Shown here: positions 35,895-47,400 of the stretch, one piece after another | How the letters are laid out: every line of letters starts with the position of its first letter | Numbering within the stretch: the stretch's first letter is position 1 | DNA from: Fagopyrum homotropicum | Lineage: Eukaryota > Streptophyta > Magnoliopsida > Caryophyllales > Polygonaceae | Direction of reading: 5' to 3' | Assembly: GCA_033239125.1 (NCBI GenBank) | Contig: BSWB01000005.1 | Span: forward strand, 22,869,447 to 22,933,446 | DNA length: 64,000 bases | Translations under genes and position numbers: made by a program | Notes under the pieces: generated by a model | Database searches by the model: none | The model's input: only the letters and a program-made list of their open reading frames with translations | What the model was told of the DNA's origin: nothing

Positions 35895-36252
35895 AATTCC
35901 CTCCTAAACCTAGTTCTAAAACTGCATACTACCAGTAGTGGATTAGGGGTACTTCTATCCGTCTTCGATCCAAGTGTGTTGTCTTCATTAGCCGTTCTCA
36001 ATATGCAGAGAATCTCTGCAATAAGAGAACTTGTCAGTAGTGACAATCTTGGTTCCAAAATCTGCTAGATTGAGATCTCTTTGACCTTCTATATCATTAA
36101 GTGTGCTTGACCTTCTTCCTTATGCAGTGGTACCTAATATCTATATGCTTTGTTCTTTCATTATACATTGAATCTTTACACAAATACAATGCACTTTGAC
36201 TATCAGTATAAACAATAGGTACATAAGTCTTATTCTCCATTTCTTCTAACAA

Positions 36253-37163
36253 TCATTTGAGCCAAGTTGCTTCTTTGGCCACTTCAGTAGCAACCATGTA
36301 CTCAGCTTCAGTTGAGGACAATGCTACAACAGATTGTTTATGGGACTTCCAGGATATACAGTTTCCAGTCCAAAAGAAGTAAATAGCAGTCGCAGACTTC
36401 CTGTTATCTTTGTTACTAGCATAATCAGAATCCACAAAGCCAATTAGATCAGTACGAGAGATATGTTCTTTATATACACGACATTTTTCTTTAGTACCAT
36501 ACCTATATATAAGTAAATATTTCATGGCATCCCAGTGAGACATCCCAGTATTAGACATATATCTACTGAATACACATATACCAAAGGCAAGGTCAGGTCT
36601 AGTACACAACATAACATACGTAACAGAACCACCAACAACATCATAAGATATTTTAGACATTTTATTTTTACTTTCCTCAGTGTTAGGACAGTCTTTCTTA
36701 GACAATTCTAGGTGCCCTCCTGAAGTTATAGGTGCAGGTTTACAATTTAACATATTAAACTTCTGGAGAACCTTATGCACATAGTCAGTTTGGGACAACA
36801 ACATGGTTTTCTTAGATCTATATATCCCTAATAATGGATATGCCTAAAATCGTTTTAGCATGGCCAAGGTCTTTCATGTCAAAATGATTTTTCAGATCAT
36901 GCTTTATACTATCAATCAGAACTTTAGAAGAAGATATAAGCAATATGTCATCAACATAGAGTAACACATACAAGGGATCATGCTTCTTCACATTCTTAAA
37001 ATATAAGCAAGTATCATAGTCACTTTTGAAAAAACCCAGTTTGATCATACAAAAGTCAAATTTTAGATTCCATTGTCTAAAAGATTGTTCTAATCCATGT
37101 ATATATTTTTTAAGCAGACAACATGCATTGAGATTTTTAGAATCAACAAAGCCTTTAGGCTGA
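36253..37163 (-). pseudogene. Ty1-copia reverse transcriptase and RNase H, 5'-truncated and frameshifted
   Basis: Read on the minus strand from 37163: QPKGFVDSKNLNACCLLKK, QWNLKFDFCM, the catalytic YVDDILLIS and FDMKDLGHAKTILGI. A 4-base TATA expansion near 36815 then shifts the frame. The RNase H frame at 36804-36253 contains YDVVGGSVTYVMLCTRPD, DSDYASNKDNRKS and the family signature SVVALSSTEAEYMV. Gag, protease and integrase are absent. Together with the LTR at 35105-35894 it forms the 3' half of one element. Confidence 0.9.
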
Positions 37164-37992
37164 GAAGTAACGGCCCAAATTTTTGGAACGTTTACGATAT
37201 TTATTTTTACGGATTTTATCGATATTTTAATAGCTTAAATAATTTTTATGAGTATTTTTACATCGTAAATTAAATTCCACGAATATATGTATACATCGAT
37301 ATATTTTATTACTCGTATTTGAGTTATTATATAATCTCGTGAAATAAATGACGAGAATGGTTTTTGTATTTCAAATGATATTTTTTTGAGCTTATACATA
37401 TTTGATCCATATATTTATTCTCCGTACTTTATTTTCGAAAAGATCGGAAAATGTTACGGTTCAAAAATCCCATTTCGAATACTTTAATAGAGTTTATTGT
37501 TTCTTTTCCTTTTTTTTTATCATTCTTTTTCTTTTTATCTCTGCTTCCCAATTGGTGAGCTTCTGCACCTTGACCTCTCTCTCGCTCACCTCACCATCTC
37601 GACCTCTCGCTCCCTCTGTAACTCAGGCCTGCAGGCTGCTGTGCTACTGAACCAACTCCCTCCTCACTCTTTCGGCTCCTCCCTTCAGTAGCACCCTGCA
37701 ACTCCAGATCCCTCCCTCTCCATCTTAGCATTTGTTTTCCTTGTGTTATCTGTTGTTAGGGTTGACCTGAATGCAGCTTATCATTTGCATTTATTTTCAA
37801 TTTTACTACATCCAATATATTTCCGATCCAATCAAAATTATGAATTGCACCACATAACTAATCAGTCTGGATAAGCATCTTACTGAGATGATACCAAAAC
37901 ACGAGTGCTCTACTCTTTCCCGATTTCATCTACGACGTGTAATTTCCGATTTCATTTACGGCGCGTGTGCGAAGCACGCGCGTCCCGACTAG
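37164..37992. other. Unassigned sequence between two copia pieces
   Basis: Begins at the copia break with GTAACGGCCCAAATTTTTGG, which resembles the edge of a gypsy LTR, and contains a CT-rich stretch at 37500-37700. No gene is seen. Confidence 0.4.
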
Positions 37993-38301
37993 TATCATAA
38001 AGACGCCAACCTTTTTTAGTACCCGGAGATCCAATAAAAATACATTTTCTTGACCGATGCGAGAATTTATCTGATTTTTAGGTAAAATAGAACCATATGA
38101 GAGACATCCAAAAATTCTTAAATATTGATAATCCGGTTTTTTATTGAAAAACAATTCAAAAGGAGATTTTTTTATCAAGGATTTGAGAAAGAGTACGATT
38201 GATAAGATAGCTAGCCGTTAACACTGTGTGTCCCCAAAAACGAATTGGTAAACAAGATTGATAGAGTAAAGCACGTGCAACGTTAATTAAATGACGATGC
38301 T
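37993..38301 (-). pseudogene. Copia integrase fragment, about 309 bp
   Basis: Nearly identical to 49790-50098 of the copia element in the E2 locus, with sharp edges on both sides. The minus-strand reading includes PFELFFNKKPDYQYLRIFGC, a copia integrase motif. It is a different family from the RT at 36253-37163, so it is a separate capture or insertion. Confidence 0.85.
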
Positions 38302-38923
38302 ACTCTGAGGGTCGGAACCCATTGTGAGGTCCTAGCCCGTAACGCTTCGAGTCCCCATAACTTGGAGTGATACAATATAAACCTCTTAAAACGAACGACC
38401 AATCATACAAAACTAATTTAGTTTTACTGATCAAACAGACAATGCAATAATACTTATAAATTATAGAAAACATATGTAATTGTTAAATCACCACCTGAAA
38501 ATTGGCAGCTTTTGCTTTTTGGGCAACCTTTTGCTTCTTCAATTCTTTCAACTTTGCCCGTAAAAAAATGAGAAGAGAGAGACACTAAGCTCGACAACAT
38601 CATGCCAAGATAAAGAATCATTTATACTTTCCAACCACGTCGAGAACAAAAGAAAAAAGAGAGTTAGTGGCGAATCAACATGTTATTAGTGCGATAACAC
38701 CTTAAAATGAAAGCAGTGATCTGCTACTTCGAAGAAGAAGAAGAAGAAGAAGAAGAAGAAGAAGAGAAAAAAAAAAGATAACAACCACACATATCACTCA
38801 TCCAATTAAATAAGAACAATCGCCGACAACAAAACAATGGACTTTTTCAGATCTTCTTTTGCAACTTGGATTAGAGGTTACATATGCTCAAAACTTTTAT
38901 TCCGTAATACACATCATTGATGT
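38302..38923. other. Intergenic with a (GAA)n run
   Basis: No gene is seen. A (GAA)n microsatellite lies at 38731-38765. Confidence 0.6.
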
Positions 38924-39076
38924 GATATGTTTGTTGTATGGTGGATTTGGAGATTGAGAAATGCGAAGGTTTTCAATGGAAATGTTTTCTCAGGAGACAA
39001 AGCCATGTCTACCGCGCATAAGACGGAAGAGTATATCAAAGCTTGGAACTTGCGATGTGAAGAAGCAGGCAAGTAA
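38924..39076 (+). pseudogene. Fragment resembling the C-terminal end of a LINE polyprotein
   Basis: The frame reads DMFVVWWIWRLRNAKVFNG and ends KAWNLRCEEAGK before a stop. The WWIW-x-RN-x-x-F-G pattern is typical of the region after reverse transcriptase in plant non-LTR retrotransposons. It is a small piece only, lying just before the breakpoint of the segmental duplication. Confidence 0.45.
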
Positions 39077-39097
39077 GACTCGTATGAATATCTCTTA

Positions 39098-40056
39098 GTG
39101 CCGACCTCCGGAAGAGTATATCAAAGCCTGGTGCTCCTTCTAGGTGCTTGTCCAGAGTATGGATGTCTCGTTTACGAACTCATGGACTATGGAAGCTTAG
39201 AAGACCGGCTATTTTGCAAGAACAATACATCTCCCATCCCGTGGAGAACCCGCTTCAAGATTGCAGCCGAGATATCCACTGCCCTCCATTACCTTCATTC
39301 ACTAAAGCCGGAGCCTTTGGTACACCGAGACCTTAAGCCGGCCAACATCTTGTTGAACCACAACTTTGAGTCCAAGATATGTGATGTTGGATTAGCTCGG
39401 TTGGTCCCACCATCTGTAGCCGAAAACATGACCCAGTACCACATGACAGCAGCAGCAGGAACATTCTTTTACATAGATCCCGAGTATCAACAAACTGGTC
39501 AACTCAGTGTGAAATCCGATGTATACTCCCTTGGAGTGATGCTTCTACAAATCATCACAGGAAAGCCCGCAATGGGTATATCATATGCTGTCCAAAATGC
39601 TCTAGAAGAAGGACACTTGGCAGAGATTCTTGATCCAAAAGTGGATGATTGGCCCTTGGAAGAGGCCTTATCCTTCGCTCGAATCGCACTAAAGTGCTGT
39701 GAATTAAGGAAGAGGGACAGGCCGGATCTCGGTTCAGAGATTTTACCAGAGTTGACTCGTTTAAGTCTTTATGCTCTTGATGGTACATCGAGTTTTGTTT
39801 CCTTTCTGAGCTATGAACCGTCTTGTAATAGCACATCTTCTGAAGGAAGCACATTGATGAGCCAGGTTTAACCTTATTCCTGATTCTAGTCTAATACTCA
39901 ACCTACAATTGTAACCATAACATGAGGTCATATGCTAAAGATTTCATCCTATTCTTTTGTAATCAGGAATCAGTGGGTAGCAACACTAACATGGATATGA
40001 TCATACAACCATATCAACTAAGACCAGACGAAGGCCACAGCAGTTCATCATTATAA
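39098..40056 (+). pseudogene. Truncated copy of the USP-type receptor-like kinase
   Basis: Only the kinase exon from the residues LVLLLGA onward (39127-39865) and the final small exon (39967-40056) are present. The catalytic loop HRDLKPAN, the DVG motif and the DPEYQQTG activation-loop end are kept. The USP domain, the glycine-rich loop, the ATP-binding VAIK lysine and helix C are missing. The frame is open from an ATG at 39098 that belongs to the unrelated sequence upstream. It differs from the intact gene by only a few bases. It cannot be an active kinase; a translated product would be a fragment of the C-lobe. Confidence 0.9.
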
Positions 40057-41064
40057 ATGCAAGTGTAAAGCTGTAAAGAAAATCAGGAAAAATAAAAATC
40101 CACCATCTCTACCCTTCACTGCTTGGACATTAGAAGTCCAAACAAGCCCTAGAATTCGATAAGCTAATTGATAATAGACACTAACCCTAGTTTCTTGTAG
40201 AGAATCATAAATTCCTCCATTATCCAACTAGGGATTGAGATCTAAGAAATATTAGTTCGCAAATTGGGATCCACATGCCCATCTAACAGTGACAAGTGAA
40301 AACAATTTGTTGCAAACATAATCAAATCGCATCAATTGGGCATTTGCAACTCCTTGTTAGGGATCACACATTTGTATAATTTCACATAGAAGAATCCGAA
40401 CGGCTTTTATACCTACAATTTTCTTGGACGCAGTCTAACAATGGTCAATATCACTACAAGCCGTCAGAGCGATAAAGATACTCAAATAGTAGAAATGAAA
40501 GGAATTTACGGAAAGTTGAATCCAAGATCTGGTGTCAGCTTGATGAATTTGAAGTGCTCTTTCAAACGTACATGGCAATTTGCAAAGCCGATAGCCTGGA
40601 CAGAGGATTGTTTTCTCTGCAAATCCCAGCGCTATCGACTCTGTGTTTTGATAATTTCATGGGTAAACTGCAGTTAATAGCCCCATAAAGTTTCACAATT
40701 TTCACTTAACTGCCTCTTTTGTAACTTTGAAGAAAAACACCAAACCGGCTGAAACCGTTTTCAGGCGGCTCAGGTTAGGAAATAAATTTGATTAAACCGG
40801 CAAACCTCGGGTTAAAAATGATCAAATCGGCGGTTTAATTTTGGGTCAAACCTAAATCGACGATTCGTAAACCTAAACCGGCGAACTATGTCTACTTTTC
40901 TGAAAGTTTAATAGGAAGGGATAGTTAACTGCAATTTAGTCGAATTATATTCATCGTTTTACCGTCTTTACGTTGCGGAGAGCAAGCTCTTTCCTATAAA
41001 CGCATCGTTTAGCTGATGTCAAACCGATCCGATTAACTGCCAATATATAAACCGGATCAGTCCT
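40057..41064. other. Intergenic part of the left duplication copy
   Basis: Corresponds to 56787-57804. It holds the kinase 3' untranslated region and the TIM23 upstream region with AAACCGGC-type repeated phrases (40740-40900). A short open frame at 40441-40677 also exists in the right copy, but it resembles nothing that I know. Confidence 0.6.
41044..41051 (+). promoter_or_regulatory. TATA box of TIM23, left copy, separated from the gene by an insertion
   Basis: TATATAAA, identical to 57784-57791 of the right copy. There it lies 162 bp before the ATG; here extra sequence moves it more than 1.2 kb away. Confidence 0.6.
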
Positions 41065-42160
41065 CTTTTTTTTTTTTTTTTTTTTTTTGGAAATGGAAAG
41101 CGGTTCGAAATCATTAGACGGCGCGCCGTCTAGCGGATCGAAAGGCCGAAAAATCGGCAGACGGTCTAACCGTCATGAAGGACTACAAATAAAAGAGAAA
41201 AGAAGTACACAAAAATACATCAAAATAAAACCGAAAGCAACAAAGTCTTCAAGGGAAAGCAGGAAGATTCAGCCAGCAAGAGGTAACGAGCATAAACGTT
41301 CATTTTCGAAGGAAGTACACAGGGAGGAAGTCTGGGGAACAACTGTGGACACCTCAGATTTGGACTGCAACAGAGCCTTCAGGAGTCGATCACAAATCCA
41401 CGCCCCCTTCTCGACAAACGCACGAAACCGCCAAACAAATGACTGTATCAAACATCGGAAGACGAGATTGCAGAAAACGGGTATCTTGATGAATAAAGGT
41501 GTAGAACTTAATTGGTAAGAGATATGTGATTTCTAGGGAGAAGATTGTTCATAGAAGTTTGATTTATATTGTCGGCAGTGATTGTTTGTAGGTTTTGTAT
41601 GCAATTGAGATGTCGTTGTTAAGTGAGGGTTAAAAACCAATTGGTAACCGAAAAAAAATTTCGTTGGTATTGAATTTTGTGATCAATGAAGAGCTTGATT
41701 TTTTTTTTTATTATTCATTTTTGTGATTTTGAGGCCGTTAGGCCGGGATCTATATCGTTAGGTCGCGAGAATGATGTCCATAGGGACGAAAAGACCATAC
41801 CTTTGTAACCTTCACTTTTGTAAAAATGAGCAAAACATGGTCGAGGGTTGAGCCTTAACTCACTCGAAATTATTTTTAATATTTATAATTTGTTTTCATT
41901 GTTGGATGATTTAGGAGCCGTTAGGCCGAGCAACGGTGTAATTAGGTCGCGAGATTGGACTAGGTAGGTCGATAATATGAACCCGATAAAGTGTTACATC
42001 TTTTTTTTTTTTTTTTTTTTTAATGAACCAAAATAATGAATTACGTAGATTGGGAATAAAGGCCATAAAGCCTAATGCAAGAACAAGGTAATAAGGGGCT
42101 CAGGATTGCAGGTGGCAAATTGGGCCATTAGGCCCAATTCAAAAAACAAGATGAAGAACA
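41065..42160. mobile_element. 1.1-kb segment present only in the left copy, likely retroposon-derived
   Basis: It starts with a poly(T) run of about 25 and has another at 42001-42021. Near its start is the repeat family shared with 24726-24990. The frame 41087-41518 is Lys/Arg/Ser-rich and recalls the minus-strand reading at 24923-24726, so the family has or had coding capacity. Two copies of GCCGTTAGGCCG followed by GTTAGGTCGCGAGA lie about 190 bp apart (41730 and 41915). The last part carries TTGGGCCATTAGGCCCAA. No target duplication was found, so a deletion in the right copy is also possible. Confidence 0.55.
42120..42137. promoter_or_regulatory. Paired site II (TGGGCC/GGCCCA) elements upstream of TIM23, left copy
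   Basis: TTGGGCCATTAGGCCCAA is a palindromic pair of TGGGCY motifs 175 bp before the ATG. Site II elements bound by TCP factors are common in plant promoters of nuclear genes for mitochondrial proteins. The right copy lacks this stretch. Confidence 0.55.
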
Positions 42161-42311
42161 CTGTTAATCACATCATCGAGCTCTCTCTAGAACCCTAGAA
42201 GGAGGTCGCCGTATTCCATCTTCACAAATCACAATATTCTTATTGACAAAAGTAAAGAAAATTCTTCTGATCGCCAAACCCTAACCCTAGTAAAGCTTCT
42301 TTCGCTCTTCG

Positions 42312-42866
42312 ATGAATTTCAATCAATCCGACGACACCAACGAACAAAACGTTCGTCTCTACAATCCATACAAGGACCTCGAAGTCCCAATCCAAACCCT
42401 ATACAAGCTCCCGACGAGTCCAGAGTTCCTCTACCAGGAGGAATCGCTGCGTAAAGGTCGATCATGGGGTGAGAATCTCACCTACTACACTGGATGCGCT
42501 TATCTGGCTGGATCCACGGCCGGAGCTGCAAAGGGGTTTGTTGAGGGAGTCAAGGCATCGGAACATGGAGACACGATGAAGCTCAAGATCAATCGGGTAC
42601 TCAATGGGTCCGGGCACGCTGGGAGGAGTTTCGGCAATCGTGCTGGTGTCATTGGCTTGATTTACGGTGGACTAGAAAGCGGGATGTTTGCGATTAGGGA
42701 TACGGATGATGTGATTAACAGTGTTGCGGCGGGGTTAGGGACTGGCGCGCTTTACAAGGCGGCATCTGGGCCGAGGTCAGCGGTGGTGGCTGGGGCAATC
42801 GGAGGCTTGGCGGCTGGTTTGGCTGTGGCTGGGAAGCAGATGGTCAAGAGATATGTTCCGATTTGA
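42312..42866 (+). CDS. TIM23: Mitochondrial inner membrane translocase subunit TIM23, left copy
   Basis: Channel subunit that imports presequence proteins across the mitochondrial inner membrane. Intronless, 184 residues, usual for plant TIM23. A hydrophilic N-terminus is followed by the PYKDLEVPIQTLYKLPTSPE stretch typical of plants. The Tim17/Tim22/Tim23 domain has Gly-rich membrane segments: YYTGCAYLAGSTAGAAKGF, then NRAGVIGLIYGGLESGM, and ends AGAIGGLAAGLAVAGKQM. The product differs from the right copy only at residue 66 (Ala here, Val there). The leader contains a polypyrimidine stretch and ACCCTAACCCTAG. The upstream region differs strongly from the right copy. Confidence 0.95.
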   Translation: MNFNQSDDTNEQNVRLYNPYKDLEVPIQTLYKLPTSPEFLYQEESLRKGRSWGENLTYYTGCAYLAGSTAGAAKGFVEGVKASEHGDTMKLKINRVLNGSGHAGRSFGNRAGVIGLIYGGLESGMFAIRDTDDVINSVAAGLGTGALYKAASGPRSAVVAGAIGGLAAGLAVAGKQMVKRYVPI

Positions 42867-43381
42867 TGGTACCTCCATTTTAATTATTTTTTTGCTCTCT
42901 GTTCTATGGTTTACCTGAGTTTTGATCTATCTCAAGAGAGAAATTGGGGGAAAGAATGGACATGAATGGATGGATGATCCATATATGTTGTTTTGTGGTA
43001 GAAACTTCATATCTTTGTTGGGGTTGAGAGGAACATGATTATTCATAGTAGTTTTAGATACTTATAAAAGTATTGTCATGTGTTGAATAATTGAGATGAG
43101 CAAGATGTGAATCATATCCATATATATTTTTGAAATCTTTTTTATTGATATGATTTTCAATTGTGTTTGGGTACACAACTATGCTATGTGTTTGATCATG
43201 AATGAGTTTATTTGATGAACTTTGAGAACTATGGTCTTGATTTGATACAGTCGTTGCCCTTGTTTATGTGTTATAGTGCTTTAATTTTGTGATATTTTAT
43301 TGACTAGTTCTCATCATGATAAAAGGTTTAGAACTTTGGACTTAGAACTTATCTCTTGTTTAGTCTATGTATGTAGTATTG

Positions 43382-44470
43382 GACTTAGAACAAACTCAAA
43401 CCAATACATTCGGAGCATTGAATTAGATGTTGGGATGTATTTTTGCATAATTTACTACGGAGAAACAATCCATGTCAGTTGATGTGATAAAAAAAGGCAT
43501 TTCAAGTAACAGAAGAAGGGTTTTTCTCTCTAGTTGCCCAACAATGGCAGACAAAGCCCCAGGTTGCTGCTGTTGAATCTTGTTGTTTGGTTGGGGTTAT
43601 AGAAAGTGGAACCCTTTACATTGCCAACGTCGGTGACTCTCGTGCTATTTTAGAGAAAGCCGTTAAATCAACCGGTGCTATTTTAGAGAAAGCCGTTAAA
43701 TCAACCGGTGAAGTTTCTTCACCGGAAAGCTCCGTAGCTTGGGAGATTCAAGTTCCTCTATTTTTTAACTCCAATTTGAACATGTACTAGTATAATACAA
43801 TGATATACAAACAAATACACGGTTAATCTTCTGTTAGCTGAATACTTGACTGAAGCATGAATGCAGCTTAATTGGGTTCATCTTCAACTTCCTGTAATTG
43901 TTGAGATGTGTGGATTATTGTGTCCCATATCGACTAAACGAATAATGTAACATATAAACCCAAGGGTTACTCCTCCTATTGTCAATTGGTTTTAGGATGG
44001 AACCCCGAAGGTTAATGTGCGTAGGTTCACTTGTGCCGTGCATCCCTCCACGTCTTAAGACCCGACGGATATTAAAAAGATAAATTTAACAGTAATGGGA
44101 GAATTGGAAATCCTAAATAAACAAGCATTTAAAATGTATTTTTTGTCTACTGCAGATAAGCTAGTTTAACTAGTTTATAAACTTTTATTCATCAAACAAA
44201 AATGTTTACTGCCGATCATCACCAGATCTGTAGATTGTACAAAATCTCTGCAAGACTGCAATTGTGTTGATATTCCTCATTTTTACACAAGGAACAATAG
44301 TTCATCTGGTTAAAGTATTTATTACTCAGCCTGCTTACCACAAAAATGGGAAGAGGAAAGCTGTTAATCCTGGGTCACGACACCGGAACATGTCTAACCT
44401 CGATCAATGAATCTTCATACCAAATCAACAAGGATGAAAACAAGAAACTCAACAACCATCTTTCTTGAGT
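43382..44470. other. Intergenic between TIM23 (left copy) and the E2 gene
   Basis: Apart from the PP2C fragment described separately, no gene is seen. The last 200 bp are the likely 3' untranslated region of the E2 gene on the minus strand. Confidence 0.5.
43487..43790 (+). pseudogene. Protein phosphatase 2C fragment (clade D-like) with an 11-codon duplication
   Basis: The reading KAFQVTEEGFFSLVAQQWQ, then KPQVAAVESCCLVGVI and SGTLYIANVGDSRAIL corresponds to the central PP2C region with the metal-binding GDSR motif. Directly after it, a 33-bp unit encoding AILEKAVKSTG is doubled in tandem (from about 43645). The rest of the phosphatase is missing on both sides and no exon continues it, so it is a gene fragment. 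Confidence 0.85.
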
Positions 44471-47400
44471 TTAAAGCAGCATTATCTCTGGATTCTCAAT
44501 GTATCCCTTGAAAGCTTTAAGCCATTCTGCACCAATTGCTCCTGCACATTACAAATTTCCATGAGGTCAAACAAAAATTAGAATAAACTTTAGGGATCTG
44601 AAGATTAAAAATATTCAGCATTTACCGTCAATAACGCGGTGATCACAGCTCAGTGTTGCTGACATGAAGGATGCGAAGTCGTATTGGTCAGAACCAGATC
44701 CTGGTACTACCCTCTTTTCAGCTGTTTCATAACACACAAAGATCAATCATTGTATTTAAAATTTAATGCACTAAAACATGTCCTAACTTGCTTATCATTG
44801 GTTGAATTTAGGTCTCATGGCAAAAAGGTATCATATATTCACATTTTGGAAGCTGTTAAAAGAGGGCATTGGCAATTTGACAGCATCTTACCTGTCCCGA
44901 TTGCAAGAATAGCTGCTTGAGGAGGGTTAATGATGGCGCAGAACTGTTTGATTCCGAAGGGACCTCCCAAATTTGATACCGTGAATGTTCCTCCCTGTAG
45001 TGGCAATGAAGAAAATATTTAATTGCCAATTTACTATGGAAACATATATTTTGATTTGACAATGTGAACGTTCGTCCAACCTCGTAATCTTCTGGTTTTA
45101 AGCTGTTATCTTTGGCTCTCTGTGCTAAGTTTTTAACCTCTTCACCGATCGCAGAAAGACCTTTCTTGTCAGCATCCTATGATAAAAACAAAGAATGAAA
45201 CCATACAAATGAATTTACTTGCCCCCAGTCCCAAAATGTCCGAATTAATTATGCACTTCTCAATCCAAAGGACCAAAGCAAACTAAATGCTGTAGGACTT
45301 CCATTCAATCCCATTTGAAATAATTCGATGCAGTCCAACAAGCTAGTGTCGATCCAAAAACACTATCCTTGGTACAATTATTACATGATTACCCAAATAA
45401 AAACCTACTAAATATATCCAAAGCATGTTGCAAATATTCTGAAATAAAGGGCAGCCAGCATTAAAACACATAAATATTAAACAGTAATTGGTTGAGAAAT
45501 GCCCCAACGGCTATCACATAGTATCACATGCCTCACATTAACAAAATATGGAGTTTTAGATTTATTCATGTAAAATTTGATTCAAAGTGAACTTTGTACC
45601 CAAAGTTAAATTTGAAAGATTGGGCTATATCGGCAAACTGTCCAATCGAAACTGACCATATTACATCAATTCGAAATCTTAAATCCAATTTGATACCCCG
45701 GTTCCAAAGAAACATTAAGGCAGTTATCCTTACCCTAATTACTGGAACATATAATCCATTGTCAGTCTGCACAGCAACGTTGATATTTACACTATGGTAT
45801 CTGGTCAATACAAATAAAAAAAGAAGGATTTTAATAAGCTGAAAGTAAAATCTAACTTCTACGCTGCTATACCGAAGTTTGAGACATTAAAAGAAACAAT
45901 GTTATTTAGTCAATACTTACTGGCGTATGTAATCATCTGTCCATGAGCTGTTGCATGAAGGAACTTTTCGGAGAGCCAAAGCAGCAGCCTAGGACAAGCA
46001 GAAATGATTAGCTTGAAGTTCAAAGGCAACCATTACATTTACAACAGAAAGTTTATAAAATAGAATAAAAATGCAAGGAAAAGTATAGGGTTCACAAATC
46101 AGCAGAGCCTTTGCTTCTCAGACTTAACTTTTCTCAAAGTTCACCTTCCTGATCAAAATAGAAAGAATTGGGTGAAGTAGGCTCTTTTTTACGAGTTTTT
46201 TTGTTTTGTAGACCCCTCTAATATTTACCACTCTAATTGACCTACCACTATTACTCTGTTAAGGGTATATTTACTTAATGAGTTTATGCTATGGGTACTC
46301 TTAATAAAGTAATAGTGATAAAAGGCCTAGTTAGCCATTTTACCCATCAAAATATGTCATGGATAAAAACTGTAGGTTCTCTCATAATGTAGACAATTGT
46401 TTCTTGAAATTATTAAGATATTGTGCATGAAGAAGAAATTGTAGTACCTTGATGACAAGATCATTTACAGATATCCGCTTCCCACCAGAAGCCTCTTGCA
46501 ATGAGTTGAGCTTAGTGCGCAAACTAAGATCGTGGTATATGAACAGAAGTAAGATAGATGAAATGGAAAGAGACCTGAAATTGAAGTGGAACAAAAGCTA
46601 GGAGCCTATCACGTACTTCATAAGTTTGTCAACACATGCATCTACTGTCAAATAGTAGTGGGGAATAGTTTGCTTTGACATCAGTAAGCGTGAGGCTGTG
46701 ACCTGTCCAAATTTGATAGAACAGACTTAAGTCGACAAGCCACTAAGAATTTAAAAACTACAATAGAAATGGAAGACGAGCAACTACCTAGCCCAAACAA
46801 GATCACATTCGAGAGAGGAAAAAAGGCTTGACAAAGTGTGAGAAAATAGATCAGTTGTGGTACCTTTCTGATTTGAGTATGAGGAATATCTGTGTAATTC
46901 AATGTTGAAGCTGCAGCAGCACCTGTAGCTGCTGTTGCAGCTTCCTTTGCACCAGAAGCTACATCCAAATTATATAAATAAATAAGTTTAAATACTAGGA
47001 TTAAAAAAAAAAATTCCACAGGGCACAATCCACTAAATAGATAGTGTGGAACTTAAAACACTTGGGTGTAGTAAAAGCTGAAACCTTCAGGATGTGCTTC
47101 ATCTAAAAACTTAAAGTATAAATCAACCTTGTGGATTGCTTGAATGGGGAAAATTTGCAAAGGGGTACAAAGACTACCTAAGTAATCTTCAATATCGGCT
47201 TTTACAATGCGTCCATCTGGACCTGTCCCTTTGATGCTGGATAAAGGCACCTTCATTGAACAATATAGATTAAAAAACATCATTTAACTAAAGTAGCAAA
47301 ATTTCGATCACCGGGGCTTGGCAATCAATTATCTTATCGTTACTCACATTATTATCTTCAGCCAACTTTTTTGCAAGAGGGCTAGCAAATATGCGATCTT

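Larger units (their letters stand above)
39127..43381 (+). repeat. Segmental duplication, left copy
   Basis: Matches 55857-59025 at high identity (few differences per line by eye). It covers the last two exons of the USP kinase, the intergenic stretch and a complete TIM23 gene. It differs mainly by about 1.1 kb present here only (41065-42160). Homology starts abruptly inside a kinase exon and stops after TATGTATGTAGTATTG. Confidence 0.95.

Noticed and set aside
40441..40677. Frame conserved in both duplication copies (also 57112-57417)
   Set aside because: The copies are too young for conservation to mean function; the residues resemble no family and the place is the TIM23 upstream region.
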